A stretch of DNA of 64,000 bases from Flavobacterium soyangense (GTDB lineage: Bacteria > Bacteroidota > Bacteroidia > Flavobacteriales > Flavobacteriaceae): positions 62,001 through 126,000 of the forward strand of contig NZ_JADHEC010000004.1 in NCBI RefSeq assembly GCF_015277675.1, in the 5' to 3' direction. The notes under the pieces were generated by a model. That model was not told where the DNA came from. It searched no databases and saw only the letters and a list, made by a program, of their open reading frames with translations. A program made the position numbers and the translations under genes. Numbering within the stretch: position 1 is the first letter of the stretch; each line of letters starts with the position of its first letter. This document shows, in pieces, positions 38,851 through 47,486 of this stretch.

Positions 38851-38923
38851 TGACCCGACTGGGGCTCGAACCCAGGACCCCATCATTAAAAGTGATGTGC
38901 TCTACCAACTGAGCTATCGAGTC
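38851..38923 (-). tRNA. tRNA-Lys (anticodon TTT), copy 1
   Basis: 73 bases. Acceptor GACTCGA/TCGGGTC, anticodon stem CATCA/TGATG fully paired around CTTTTAA, T-loop GGTTCGAGCCC. The tRNA sequence is the same as in the next copy. Confidence 0.96.
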
Positions 38924-38960
38924 AATGATTCAAAAAACGTATGCTATAATCACAAATTTG

Positions 38961-39033
38961 TGACCCGACTGGGGCTCGAACCCAGGACCCCATCATTAAA
39001 AGTGATGTGCTCTACCAACTGAGCTATCGAGTC
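38961..39033 (-). tRNA. tRNA-Lys (anticodon TTT), copy 2
   Basis: Same sequence as the copy at 38851-38923, separated from it by 37 bases. It is the first gene of the cluster and directly follows the promoter. Confidence 0.96.
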
Positions 39034-39056
39034 ATTTCGTTTCTTGAATGCGGGTG

Positions 39057-39087
39057 CAAATATAAGGTCTTATTTTTAATTTTTCAA
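39057..39087 (-). promoter_or_regulatory. tRNA cluster promoter
   Basis: On the minus strand TTG (39085-39087), 20 bases, TATATTTG (39057-39064): a perfect Bacteroidota promoter. It sits 24 bases before the first tRNA-Lys. The same TATATTTGCA core precedes tRNA-Thr at 58509. Confidence 0.82.
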
Positions 39088-39159
39088 AGCTATTTTATTA
39101 TAAATTTGTCTTTTTTAAACAAAACTACTTAACGCCTTAGTATATAAGGTTTTATTCAA

Positions 39160-39678
39160 ATGAGAAAAATTATTTTATTAGGTTATATGGGTTGTGGAAA
39201 GTCTACAATTGCCAATAGATTGTCAAATAGTACTAATATTCCTTACATAGATTTGGATAAAATGATCGAAGAGCGAGTAAACTTATCCATAAAAGAAATT
39301 TTTGAACAGCGAGGTGAAATTTATTTCAGAAAACTGGAGCGAGACGTTTTTATTGAATTATTGAATGCTCCCGAAAATTTAATTATTGGTTTGGGAGGTG
39401 GAACTCCTTGCTATGCCAATAATCATGAATTATTAAAAGGTGAAAACATTTTATCTATTTATTTAAAAGCTTCGGTTGAAACTTTATTTGAAAGATTGAT
39501 TTCCAATAAAAGCAAACGACCGATAATAGCAGATAAAAACGATGAGGAAATGAAGGAATTTATAGCCATACACCTTTTTGAAAGAAGTTTTTATTACAAC
39601 CAAGCACAATATAAAGTGAATATAGATGGCAGAACGAAGGACGAAACTACCCAGGATATTCTAGCTATTTTAGCTTAA
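39160..39678 (+). CDS. aroK: Shikimate kinase
   Basis: 172 residues, normal for AroK. It phosphorylates shikimate with ATP in chorismate synthesis. P-loop GYMGCGKST at residues 8-16; shikimate-site DLDKMIEERV (about 32-41); FRKLERDV; GLGGGTPC (about 78-85); lid region with SKRPII. Its last nine bases overlap the end of the convergent phosphoribosyltransferase gene. Confidence 0.96.
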   Translation: MRKIILLGYMGCGKSTIANRLSNSTNIPYIDLDKMIEERVNLSIKEIFEQRGEIYFRKLERDVFIELLNAPENLIIGLGGGTPCYANNHELLKGENILSIYLKASVETLFERLISNKSKRPIIADKNDEEMKEFIAIHLFERSFYYNQAQYKVNIDGRTKDETTQDILAILA

Positions 39679-40170
39679 ATAAGCATAATTATCGCCATTT
39701 TCATCAAAAACAACCTGAACATGTTCTAATGAAGAGGTAGAAAGTGAAATTCCTTTAAAATCAGCTTTTACTGGGTATTTTTTGTGATTTCTATCCACAA
39801 GGACAGCCGTCTTGAATTTCTTTAAAGGCACGTCAAGAAAATGTCTGACGGCATATATTAGGGTGGTTCCGGAATTCAGCACATCATCCACAAGAATCAA
39901 ACCTTTATTGGTGTATTCTTCTTTTGTTAACGAAGTGTTTATTGGTAATTCAGGATTTTGTTTATTGATTCGAACCTCACAAAGTGAAACTTTCAGAGTT
40001 GAAATTTTATTTAATGCATCCGCAATTTTTTTTGCAAACGTAAATCCATTCGAAGCAATTCCTGCGATAACAATTTCTTCTTCATCTACGAATGTTTCAT
40101 AGATCTGGTAAGCAATTCTTTTTATGGTATGCTCAATTTCCTGATTCGATAAGATGATATTCTTACTCAT
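39670..40170 (-). CDS. PyrR-like phosphoribosyltransferase
   Basis: 166 residues, type I PRTase fold. LVDDVLNSGTTL (about 92-103) is the PRPP-binding loop; IAGIASNGFTFAKKIADAL is the N-terminal PPi loop region; VDRNHKKYPVKADFKG is typical of the PyrR group. It may be a uracil PRTase or pyrimidine regulator, but no pyr genes are near, so the substrate stays open. The gene ends inside the end of aroK on the other strand. Confidence 0.85.
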   Translation of the reverse strand: MSKNIILSNQEIEHTIKRIAYQIYETFVDEEEIVIAGIASNGFTFAKKIADALNKISTLKVSLCEVRINKQNPELPINTSLTKEEYTNKGLILVDDVLNSGTTLIYAVRHFLDVPLKKFKTAVLVDRNHKKYPVKADFKGISLSTSSLEHVQVVFDENGDNYAYLS

Positions 40171-40184
40171 TGCAATATTTTTTT

Positions 40185-40192
40185 CAAAGATA
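40185..40192 (-). promoter_or_regulatory. -7 element of the PRTase gene
   Basis: TATCTTTG on the minus strand, a perfect TAnnTTTG, 15 bases before ATG 40170. No well-placed TTG upstream. Confidence 0.5.
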
Positions 40193-40268
40193 AAAAGAGT
40201 TCTTTCTATTTTATTAGTTTAACCGAATTAAATGTGGTTTATGTTTTTTTTAAATGAAATTGAATGCT

Positions 40269-40661
40269 TCATTCTGTTTCTTCAGCGTCAGTTTTAATTT
40301 CATTGCCAAACTCATCAATATCGCGTCTGTCTTTTTTGGTAGGTCTTCCTGTCCCGTTTTTCCGATAATGTTCTTTCGATAATTTCAGTAATTCTAAATG
40401 CTCATACACTTCAGCCGGCGTTTCATTTTTTCTATAAATATCAACTAGTTTAGCACCCACGCGATTATCCGGAATGTCCAGCACAGTAATTATTTGTGTG
40501 ATTTGGTCTTTTCTAAAAGTGATCTTATCGGTAGGAAAAACCTCTTTCGAGGGTTTAGCAACCAGGCCATTTACAGTGACATGATTTTTTTTACAGGCCT
40601 CTGTAACCATATTACGGGTCTTATAATATCGCACACACCATAAATATTTGTCTATTCTCAT
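40269..40661 (-). CDS. S4-domain RNA-binding protein (Hsp15-like)
   Basis: 130 residues from ATG 40661. The S4 domain is at the N-terminus (RIDKYLWCVRYYKTRNMVTEACK, VTVNGLVAKPSKEV). A basic tail carries RKNGTGRPTKKDRRDID, as in heat-shock protein 15, which binds stalled 50S subunits. The frame opens 15 residues earlier, but that stretch overlaps the promoter and is not part of the family. Confidence 0.9.
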   Translation of the reverse strand: MRIDKYLWCVRYYKTRNMVTEACKKNHVTVNGLVAKPSKEVFPTDKITFRKDQITQIITVLDIPDNRVGAKLVDIYRKNETPAEVYEHLELLKLSKEHYRKNGTGRPTKKDRRDIDEFGNEIKTDAEETE

Positions 40662-40675
40662 AAATTTTCCAAAAT

Positions 40676-40706
40676 CGAAGTTAAATTGTTTACAAAAATA
40701 AATCAA
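40676..40706 (-). promoter_or_regulatory. Promoter of the S4-domain gene
   Basis: TTG (40704-40706), 20 bases, TAACTTCG (40676-40683), one mismatch. On the other strand the same 78-base gap holds TTG (40686-40688), 23 bases, TATCTTGC (40712-40719), a weaker candidate for the divergent FKBP gene. Confidence 0.55.
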
Positions 40707-40739
40707 AATTGTATCTTGCGCACTTAAAAATTAGCAATA

Positions 40740-41816
40740 ATGAACAAATTTAAGTTTTATTTTATTCTATTAATTACAACGGTTTCTTTATTTTCTTGTT
40801 CTAAGAATGATCCTAATACACCCGTCGAGCCACCGAGAGATTATGCTACACAATATGCCGTTGATATTGTTGACATTGAGGAATACTTAAACAAAAATTA
40901 TATAACCGTTGTAAATCATCCTGGTTTTGTAGATGATCAGAATGTAACGATAACAAAAATTGACGCTGCACAACCATCCATTATGTCCTATTTGAATTCC
41001 GCCACTTATCCTAAACTTTTGACTAAGGATATAAGCCAAAATAACATAATTTATAAATTATATTATTTAGTTTTAAGACCCGGAGTAGGGCATTCTCCTT
41101 GTAATGCTGATGGTGTAATGACATCTTATAGAGGGGATTATTTAGAACGTACGGGGTCTACAGGGTCTACTGTTACAACACTTACCGCTACTAAATTTGA
41201 AGAAGTAATTTACCCTCAGGCCATGATAAGTTTGTTTACCACAATATCAGGATGGAGTGAAACTTTTCCAATCTTTAAAACAGGAACATATACAGCAAAT
41301 GCCGACGGAACTATAACACGCAACGATTTTGGTGCTGGTGTGATGTTTCTTCCTTCTGGATTAGCCTATTATAATTCCGGATCGGGTTCAATTCCTGCTT
41401 ATTCGCCTTTAGTATTTAGTTTTAAATTATATGAATTACAAAGATTAGATCAGGATAATGATGGAATTCCATCATATCAAGAAGATCTTAATGGAGATGG
41501 TTATGTTCGAACTTTGGCTACTGGTGTTGTAAATCCTGATGACACTGATGGAGATGGAATCCCTAATTTTTTAGACGTTGACGATGATGGAGACAATTAT
41601 ACCACAAAATTGGAAATTACAAAACCAGCAGGAACTAATTCTGGTTTAAGTGCTTATTTTCCTTATGATCCAATTGTAGATAACCCTCTGACAACGGCTA
41701 TTGAAACCGAAACAAAAGGTATTCCTGAATATTCAGCAGCAGGAACTCCGGATTATACAACTCCTACAAGATTAAGAATACATCTTGACAAAGCGCATCA
41801 CACTGCAAAACCATAA
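40740..41816 (+). CDS. FKBP-type peptidyl-prolyl isomerase lipoprotein with calcium-motif repeats
   Basis: 358 residues. Lipoprotein signal ending LFSC (Cys about 20). An FKBP core at about 100-235 (YRGDYLERTGS, VMFLPSGLAYY, IPAYSPLVFSFKLYEL) with the usual loop order but changed active-site aromatics. Then repeated DxDxDG motifs (DQDNDGIPS, NGDGYVRT, DTDGDGIPN, VDDDGDNY), as in thrombospondin type 3 calcium sites, up to residue 290. A periplasmic or surface protein; activity as an isomerase is uncertain. Confidence 0.85.
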   Translation: MNKFKFYFILLITTVSLFSCSKNDPNTPVEPPRDYATQYAVDIVDIEEYLNKNYITVVNHPGFVDDQNVTITKIDAAQPSIMSYLNSATYPKLLTKDISQNNIIYKLYYLVLRPGVGHSPCNADGVMTSYRGDYLERTGSTGSTVTTLTATKFEEVIYPQAMISLFTTISGWSETFPIFKTGTYTANADGTITRNDFGAGVMFLPSGLAYYNSGSGSIPAYSPLVFSFKLYELQRLDQDNDGIPSYQEDLNGDGYVRTLATGVVNPDDTDGDGIPNFLDVDDDGDNYTTKLEITKPAGTNSGLSAYFPYDPIVDNPLTTAIETETKGIPEYSAAGTPDYTTPTRLRIHLDKAHHTAKP

Positions 41817-41840
41817 TTTTTTGGTGAAGTTGAATCAAAT

Positions 41841-41877
41841 AAAAAACCTCGAGAGACTAAACTTTCGAGGTTTTTTT
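41841..41877 (+). terminator. Terminator after the FKBP lipoprotein gene
   Basis: AACCTCGA and TCGAGGTT form a perfect stem around a 12-base loop, with A6 before and T7 after. It may also serve the convergent transketolase genes. Confidence 0.9.
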
Positions 41878-41900
41878 ATGGTGAAAAATAAGCAAAAATC

Positions 41901-42854
41901 TTATTTTCTCTTAATCACTTTTTCTACAGCAGCTACAATCGCCTGATTGTTTAACTTGTATTTCTCCATTAATTGTTCTGGAGTTCCGCTTTCGCCAAAA
42001 CTGTCCTGAACAGCAACAAACTCTTGCGGAGATGGATTGTTCAAAGCTAATACTCTGGCAATGCTTTCGCCAAGACCACCAAGAATATTATGTTCTTCGG
42101 CAGTAACCACACATTTGGTTTTTGCCAATGATTTCAAAATCGCTTCTTCGTCTAATGGTTTGATGGTATGAATATTGATTACTTCGGCAGAAATTCCTTT
42201 TGCTTCCAAAGCTTCGGCTGCAACAAGCGCTTCCCAAACTAAATGTCCTGTAGCAATAATCGTTACATCTGTTCCTTCGTTTAATAGAATGGCTTTTCCA
42301 ATAATAAATGGTTCGTCAGCAGGCATAAAATTTGGCACCACCGGACGACCAAAACGCAAATAAGCAGGGCCGTGATGATCTGCTAGAGCTATTGTTGCAG
42401 CTTTTGTCTGATTGTGATCACAAGTATTGATTACAGTCATACCCGGCAACATTTTCATTAGTCCAATGTCTTCTAATATTTGGTGAGTTGCACCATCTTC
42501 ACCCAAGGTTAATCCCGCATGAGAGGCACAAATTTTTACGTTTTTATCAGAATATGCCACTGATTGACGAATTTGGTCGTAAACTCTTCCTGTAGAAAAG
42601 TTAGCAAAAGTTCCCGTGAATGGAATTTTTCCGCCAATGGTTAATCCCGCTGCAATCCCAATCATATTGGCTTCGGCAATCCCAATTTGGAAAAAACGCT
42701 CCGGATGATTTTTCTTGAAATCGTCAAATTTTAACGAACCAATTAAATCAGCACAAAGTGCCACCACTTTTTCATTTTTTTGACCTAATTCAGTCATTCC
42801 CACTCCAAAACCGGAACGAGTATCTTTACTTCCTGTATTTATATATTTTTTCAT
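41901..42854 (-). CDS. Transketolase, C-terminal half
   Basis: 317 residues: the pyrimidine-binding domain (MTELGQKNEKVVALCADL, GIAEANMIGIAAGL with the catalytic Glu, TFANFSTGR, HAGLTLGEDGATHQ) and the C-terminal transketolase domain (TVIATGHLVWEAL, GLGESIARVLA). With the N-terminal half encoded upstream it makes a two-subunit transketolase using thiamine diphosphate in the pentose phosphate pathway. Split transketolases are common in this phylum. Confidence 0.95.
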   Translation of the reverse strand: MKKYINTGSKDTRSGFGVGMTELGQKNEKVVALCADLIGSLKFDDFKKNHPERFFQIGIAEANMIGIAAGLTIGGKIPFTGTFANFSTGRVYDQIRQSVAYSDKNVKICASHAGLTLGEDGATHQILEDIGLMKMLPGMTVINTCDHNQTKAATIALADHHGPAYLRFGRPVVPNFMPADEPFIIGKAILLNEGTDVTIIATGHLVWEALVAAEALEAKGISAEVINIHTIKPLDEEAILKSLAKTKCVVTAEEHNILGGLGESIARVLALNNPSPQEFVAVQDSFGESGTPEQLMEKYKLNNQAIVAAVEKVIKRK

Positions 42855-42941
42855 TTTTCTTAATTGAAAGATTTAAAGATTTTAAAATTGAAAGATTTAG
42901 TGTTGAATCTGAAATCTATAATCTAAAATCTACAATCTGAT

Positions 42942-43793
42942 TTAGTAATCGCTTTCGCCTTCAGTATAGTTTTGACCCAAAGCATTTTCGAGTTGTGCAT
43001 CATTTGGTGCTTTTCCGTGCCATGCGTGACTGTACATCATAAAATCTACTCCGTTACCCATTTCTGTATGCAATAAAACACAAACAGGTTTTCCTTTTCC
43101 GGTTCTAGATTTGGCATCAGCCATTCCGGCGATAATCGCTTCAATGTCGTTTCCTTTTTCAATTTCCAAAACATCCCAATCAAATGCTTCGAATTTAGCT
43201 TTCAAACTTCCCATTGCCAAAACTTCGTCCGTTGTTCCGTCAATTTGTTTTCCGTTTACATCGACTGTTGCAATCAGATTATCCACTTTTTTAGCAGAAG
43301 CATACATTATGGCTTCCCAGTTTTGACCTTCCTGCAATTCGCCATCTCCGTGCAAGGTGTAAACCAAATGGTTGTCTTTGTTCAATTTTTTTGCTTGAGC
43401 AGCACCAATGGCAACTGATAATCCTTGTCCCAAAGAACCTGAAGCAATTCTCACACCTGGTAATCCATCGTGAGTTGTTGGGTGACCTTGTAATCTAGAA
43501 TTTATTAGACGGAAAGTAGCTAATTCCGATACTGGAAAATAACCACTTCTTGCCAATACGCTGTAAAAAAGCGGAGAGATATGACCATTAGATAGGAAGA
43601 ATAAATCTTCACCAATTCCATCCATATCAAAACCTGGTTTTCTGTCCATTATGTTTTGGTACAAGGTGACCATAAACTCAGTGCAACCAAGAGAACCTCC
43701 AGGATGACCTGAATTAACAGCGTGAACCATACGAAGAATATCTCTTCTGACTTGGATAGTTAAATCGTTTAATTGTTGTGTGTTAGGCTTCAT
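42942..43793 (-). CDS. Transketolase, N-terminal (thiamine-diphosphate) half
   Basis: 283 residues. AVNSGHPGGSLGCTE is the conserved start region, GSLGQGLSVAIGAAQA the cofactor motif, and GDGELQEGQNWEAIMYA the GDG-x(about 25)-N magnesium/ThDP motif. It pairs with the C-terminal half 87 bases downstream; that short gap has direct repeats of AATCTAAAATCT type and no terminator. Confidence 0.95.
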   Translation of the reverse strand: MKPNTQQLNDLTIQVRRDILRMVHAVNSGHPGGSLGCTEFMVTLYQNIMDRKPGFDMDGIGEDLFFLSNGHISPLFYSVLARSGYFPVSELATFRLINSRLQGHPTTHDGLPGVRIASGSLGQGLSVAIGAAQAKKLNKDNHLVYTLHGDGELQEGQNWEAIMYASAKKVDNLIATVDVNGKQIDGTTDEVLAMGSLKAKFEAFDWDVLEIEKGNDIEAIIAGMADAKSRTGKGKPVCVLLHTEMGNGVDFMMYSHAWHGKAPNDAQLENALGQNYTEGESDY

Positions 43794-43818
43794 TTTATAT
43801 GTAAAAGTTAAACTGTTG

Positions 43819-43849
43819 CAAATGTAATTTTTATTTTGCCGTAAGACAA
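43819..43849 (-). promoter_or_regulatory. Transketolase operon promoter
   Basis: TTG (43847-43849), 20 bases, TACATTTG (43819-43826) on the minus strand: a perfect match, 25 bases before ATG 43793. Confidence 0.8.
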
Positions 43850-43884
43850 ATGATTTTCGGAATAGTTATTATGGGTTATGAGCA

Positions 43885-43912
43885 TAAAAAAAAGTCCTAA
43901 ATAAGGACTTTT
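43885..43912 (-). terminator. Terminator of the rhodanese pair
   Basis: On the minus strand AAAAGTCCT, loop TATTT, AGGACTTTT and further T. It lies 79 bases after the stop of the second rhodanese. Confidence 0.85.
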
Positions 43913-43991
43913 CAATGGGAAAGAGGACATTTAAAAACTATATTTTTGCCTTTTCGAGGGCAGTATATTTTTTATTTAATTTCTTTGTTCG

Positions 43992-44306
43992 TTATAATTT
44001 ACTTTGAAGACTATACCAGCCTCCGCCATTGTATACCTGAGTGAAACCATTAGCCTTTAAAATTCCTTTTGCAGATGCACTTCTCATTCCCGAAGCACAA
44101 CAAGTAATTACGGGTTTATTTTTGTCTTTCAGTTTGTCCAAGTTGTTTCTTAAAGTATCAACTGAAATATTGATAGATCCTTTTATGTGACCGCCGGCAA
44201 ATTCGGCTTTGGAACGAACGTCCAAAATTATTGCCCCATTTTTTACCAATTCGGCATAGTTTACTCCTGATCCAATTCCGAATAATTTTTTTAATGTGTT
44301 GATCAT
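43992..44306 (-). CDS. Rhodanese-domain protein (second of a pair)
   Basis: 104 residues, one rhodanese domain: ILDVRSKAEFAGGHIKGSINI and the active loop CCASGMRS with the catalytic Cys near residue 70, then VYNGGGWYSL. A short hydrophobic N-terminus (NTLKKLFGIGSG) is not a clear signal peptide. It probably carries persulfide sulfur. It follows the other rhodanese after seven bases. Confidence 0.92.
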   Translation of the reverse strand: MINTLKKLFGIGSGVNYAELVKNGAIILDVRSKAEFAGGHIKGSINISVDTLRNNLDKLKDKNKPVITCCASGMRSASAKGILKANGFTQVYNGGGWYSLQSKL

Positions 44307-44313
44307 TTTTTGA

Positions 44314-44598
44314 TTATTTGCTTAAAGATTTATAATAATTTACGTTTAGCCATGAACCGCCATTATAACATTCGATGCCATATTGTGAAAGGAAATGATG
44401 CGCTTGACCACTTCTTCCGCCTGATACACAGCACAATATTAATGGGGCTTTCAGTGCTTTTAATTCTTCTATTCTTTCCGGGATTTCACTCAGGGGAATG
44501 TTGATGGAATTGGCTACATTGCCACCCATAAATTCTCCATAAGTTCGTACATCCACTATTGTACCTAGATTTTCTTTTATTAATTTTTCTATATCCAT
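44314..44598 (-). CDS. Rhodanese-domain protein (first of a pair)
   Basis: 94 residues from ATG 44598; the frame extends to a TTG at 44613, but the ATG fits the domain better. IVDVRTYGEFMGGNVANSINIP and the active loop CCVSGGRSGQA with the catalytic Cys. Two single-domain rhodaneses in tandem may act in sulfur transfer or redox signalling. The upstream region carries three palindromes. Confidence 0.9.
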   Translation of the reverse strand: MDIEKLIKENLGTIVDVRTYGEFMGGNVANSINIPLSEIPERIEELKALKAPLILCCVSGGRSGQAHHFLSQYGIECYNGGSWLNVNYYKSLSK

Positions 44599-44620
44599 TT
44601 TTTCAACTTTCAATTATTTT

Positions 44621-44699
44621 ACACTTTATAAAGTGTCTTCTGCATTATTATAATGCAAAATAAATGCAACGATTATACTTTGATAGTAACTTTAGTTAC
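44621..44699. promoter_or_regulatory. Three palindromes upstream of the rhodanese pair
   Basis: ACACTTTATAAAGTGT (44621-44636) is a perfect 16-bp palindrome. TGCATTATTATAATGCA (44641-44657) is perfect around one central base. GTAACTTTAGTTAC (44686-44699) has 6-bp arms. All lie within 101 bases of ATG 44598. They look like operator sites, for example for a CRP/FNR-type regulator on the last one; no regulator gene is next to them. Confidence 0.5.
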
Positions 44700-44770
44700 A
44701 CAAGTTGAAATTTGTTTTGTTACAATAGAAATGTTTTTACAAAAACAATAAATTTTTTAAGAATATTCAT

Positions 44771-44796
44771 AAAAAAAGCCCGTAAAACAGGCTTTA
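44771..44796 (-). terminator. Terminator of the ferritin-like gene
   Basis: Minus strand AAAGCCTGT, loop, ACGGGCTTTTTTT with one mismatch; 23 bases after the stop. Confidence 0.75.
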
Positions 44797-44818
44797 TTTA
44801 AAACAGTATATAGCGAAA

Positions 44819-45370
44819 TTACCACTCATCATCTAAATCTGCTGCATCAATATTGATGTTTGATAAGGCAATTTTAGTTAAAGCCGCATCTACTTTTTTC
44901 TCTTCGGCTAGTGTCATTGCAATCAATTCTTCTGCTTTTTCTTCTCCAAGTGTTACTGCATAAGCGTGCAAAGTCCCGTAAGTGGCAATTTCATAGTGTT
45001 CAACTTTTTGTGCAGCAGCTATGATTCCTGCATCACGAACATCGCCCAATTCAGTTTCACTCATCATAATTTCACATTCTTTTATCAATCCTTCCATGGC
45101 TTTACATTTTTTTTCATCCGCTTTATTTCCAATGGAATCAAATGTTCTTTCTAAACGTGTTATGTGTTCTTCCGTTTCGGTCAAATGTTTTTTTAAGGCT
45201 CGAATTAGTTCTGGGGAGGAAGCATTTTTTGTCATTTTTTTCAATGCCGGAATCATTGATTTTTCTGCCCAAAACATTTCTTTCAATTCAGCTTCAAATA
45301 AATCTCTTAAACCTTGTGCAGCATTCGATTTTGCTTTTACAATTCCTTGTTTTTTGATAATCGTTTCCAT
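44819..45370 (-). CDS. YciE-like ferritin-like protein (DUF892)
   Basis: 183 residues, all helical. LRDLFEAELKEMFWAEKSMI (about 21-40), HLTETEEHITRLERTF (about 81-96), KVEHYEIATYGTLHAYA (about 127-143) and LAEEKKVDAAL give the Glu/His positions of a ferritin-like diiron bundle. DUF892 proteins are linked to stress in other bacteria. Monocistronic. The 210 bases upstream show no other gene. Confidence 0.92.
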   Translation of the reverse strand: METIIKKQGIVKAKSNAAQGLRDLFEAELKEMFWAEKSMIPALKKMTKNASSPELIRALKKHLTETEEHITRLERTFDSIGNKADEKKCKAMEGLIKECEIMMSETELGDVRDAGIIAAAQKVEHYEIATYGTLHAYAVTLGEEKAEELIAMTLAEEKKVDAALTKIALSNINIDAADLDDEW

Positions 45371-45580
45371 AATAGTTAATTTAAAGATTAATTTTTCTGT
45401 TTGTAATATCGATTAGATACCAAATCTGATTCGGATATTAACGATTTTTAATTTTATAAAATTACCAATATTATTTTTAAATACCTGTTAATTAACTAAT
45501 TATAATTAAGAATTCTTTTAGAAATGAAAAAAATAATTTTTGAATTGTGTTTTTAGATTAATAATTTTCCCTTTTTTGAA

Positions 45581-46750
45581 TTAAAAACTCCATCTGCTTC
45601 TTATAAAAATATTGGTTTCTAAATTTTTATAAGAGTTCGCTTGGTCTGCAAAAAAAGATTGCGCCATAAAATCCAAATCAAAATTTGTTGCAACATTCCA
45701 AGCAAAAGAGGGAATTAGAATCAGTGTATTCTTCACAGGAGAATAAATAAAAGAGAAGTTAAATGAGGAAATAGGTGAGATTGTTTTCAGGGCCATGAAA
45801 TGAAAATTATATTCGAACGGAAAAAGCATTTTGGCAGATACATTAAAGTTATAAATGCCTTTACCAATCATAAAATCATTCGTGTGATTGCTGTTGTAAA
45901 GCATTGTGAGCGCTAGATACCAATCGTTTTTGTAGGTTTGGTCAACCATTAATGACAAGCAGAAATTTTCGGATGAATCCAATGAGTTCTGTTTTGGAAT
46001 AAAATAACTCATCTCCCCTTTAAATCCTGCCTCTTTGATACTTCCTGCCCAACCTCCGCCAACTACAAAATCGGTTTGGTAAATTCCGCTTAAAAGTTGG
46101 AAGTCATACTTTTTTCTATTCCATTTGTAGAGTACCGCCGCAATTTGCTCCTCACTGTTTTTGCTGGCTTTGTAAGCCAATTCGAATGAAGTATTATGCT
46201 GCAAATTATGTTGGATTCTAACAGCATCGCTTCCCGGTCGTTCTTCATAATCGAATTCCAACAGATTAAAGGCATTGAAAAGGTCATTTGGATTCCAGAC
46301 GTTGTTAATTCCCCAATTGATGCGCTGTCTTCCAATAATAACTTCCCATTTTTCATCGGAATATTGCAGCAACATCCGGTCAACTGTCGATTGTGCCACG
46401 AAGGATTTTTCGTTTACCCATAAATGCGAAAGATCAAAAAAGCCGTTATCTTGGTTGATGAGGCCTCCAAAATTTGGTGTTTGTTCTATTTGTTCACCAT
46501 AAAAAATTCGGTTGCGAACTTCTAATCGTCCAGAAAATTTAGGTGCAATATTGAATTTAAAATTCAGCCGATTATGAATAAGATTTGTCGAAGCATTGGA
46601 ATCAATTTTCTGGACGAAAGTCGTGTTTTGAATGTACTTGATATAGCCTTGAAGTTCTACCCACGATGGTTTTGAATCATTGGTTTGAGCATTAATTAGG
46701 ATGCTTGAGAAGGATAAAAATAGTGTGAATATGTATTTAGTATAGTTCAC
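45581..46750 (-). CDS. Outer-membrane beta-barrel protein of an envelope-transport operon
   Basis: 389 residues, signal peptide cleaved after INAQ. Alternating hydrophobic strands and a C-terminal aromatic residue (IRSRWSF) indicate an outer-membrane barrel. GRQRINWGINNVWNPNDLF (about 137-155) and YEERPGSDAVRIQ recall DUF1302-type barrels. It is the last gene of the operon with two FtsX permeases, an ATPase and a LolA-like protein, so it may be the outer-membrane end of that system. Substrate unknown. Confidence 0.75.
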   Translation of the reverse strand: MNYTKYIFTLFLSFSSILINAQTNDSKPSWVELQGYIKYIQNTTFVQKIDSNASTNLIHNRLNFKFNIAPKFSGRLEVRNRIFYGEQIEQTPNFGGLINQDNGFFDLSHLWVNEKSFVAQSTVDRMLLQYSDEKWEVIIGRQRINWGINNVWNPNDLFNAFNLLEFDYEERPGSDAVRIQHNLQHNTSFELAYKASKNSEEQIAAVLYKWNRKKYDFQLLSGIYQTDFVVGGGWAGSIKEAGFKGEMSYFIPKQNSLDSSENFCLSLMVDQTYKNDWYLALTMLYNSNHTNDFMIGKGIYNFNVSAKMLFPFEYNFHFMALKTISPISSFNFSFIYSPVKNTLILIPSFAWNVATNFDLDFMAQSFFADQANSYKNLETNIFIRSRWSF

Positions 46751-46773
46751 GATTTATTCTTAAAATAGTATGG

Positions 46774-47481
46774 TTATATATGCTCGACAGTCGTTGGTGC
46801 AGTATCGGAAACAATTTTCCCGTCTTCGAGCGTGATGACTCTTCGGGCGCGGTTGATAACTCTTTGATCGTGAGTCGAAAAAACGAAAGTCATATTTTCT
46901 TCCTGATTGAGTTTTAGCATCATATCCAATAAATTTTCAGCCGAAACCGAATCAAGATTTGCTGTAGGCTCGTCGGCCAAAATAAACTGCGGCTTTGGTG
47001 CCAATGCTCTTGCCACGGCCACTCTTTGTTGCTGACCACCCGATAATTCTCTGGGTCTTTTATTGATTTTATCTTCCATTCCAATTTGTTTCAGCAATTC
47101 TAAAACCCGTTGTTCTCTCTCTTTTTCAGGTCTTTTCTGCAAAAGCATTATGAATTCAATATTTTCCTTGGCGGTAAGCACCGGAATTAAATTGTAGGAT
47201 TGAAACACAAACCCAATGTTATTCAATCGGAAATCTACCAATTCATTGCCTTTCAAAGCGGTAATATTGGTTCCGTTAATCTCGACAAAACCTTCGGAAG
47301 GAATATCCAAACCACCAAGCATATTCAGCAAAGTCGTTTTTCCGGAGCCCGAAGGTCCTTTGATGGCCGTGAATTCTCCCCGTGAAATATGCAGGTGAAC
47401 CTTGTTTAACGCATAAACTGGAATGGTTTTTTCATCGTATATTTTCGATAAATTGTGCGCATCAATTACTGTTTCTCTCAT
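46774..47481 (-). CDS. LolD/MacB-type ABC transporter ATPase
   Basis: 235 residues from ATG 47481; a 40-residue extension in frame would overlap the permease gene. Walker A GPSGSGKTT, Q-loop FVFQSYNLIPVLTA, signature LSGGQQQR, Walker B FILADEPT, switch FSTHD. This group energises FtsX-type permeases for lipoprotein or macrolide/lipid movement in the periplasm. It sits five bases after the permease. Confidence 0.95.
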   Translation of the reverse strand: MRETVIDAHNLSKIYDEKTIPVYALNKVHLHISRGEFTAIKGPSGSGKTTLLNMLGGLDIPSEGFVEINGTNITALKGNELVDFRLNNIGFVFQSYNLIPVLTAKENIEFIMLLQKRPEKEREQRVLELLKQIGMEDKINKRPRELSGGQQQRVAVARALAPKPQFILADEPTANLDSVSAENLLDMMLKLNQEENMTFVFSTHDQRVINRARRVITLEDGKIVSDTAPTTVEHI

Positions 47482-47486
47482 CGCAA

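Noticed and set aside
42855-42941. Direct repeats (AATCTAAAATCT type) between the transketolase halves
   Set aside because: Short, AT-rich and degenerate; no element boundaries, hairpin or promoter could be defined.
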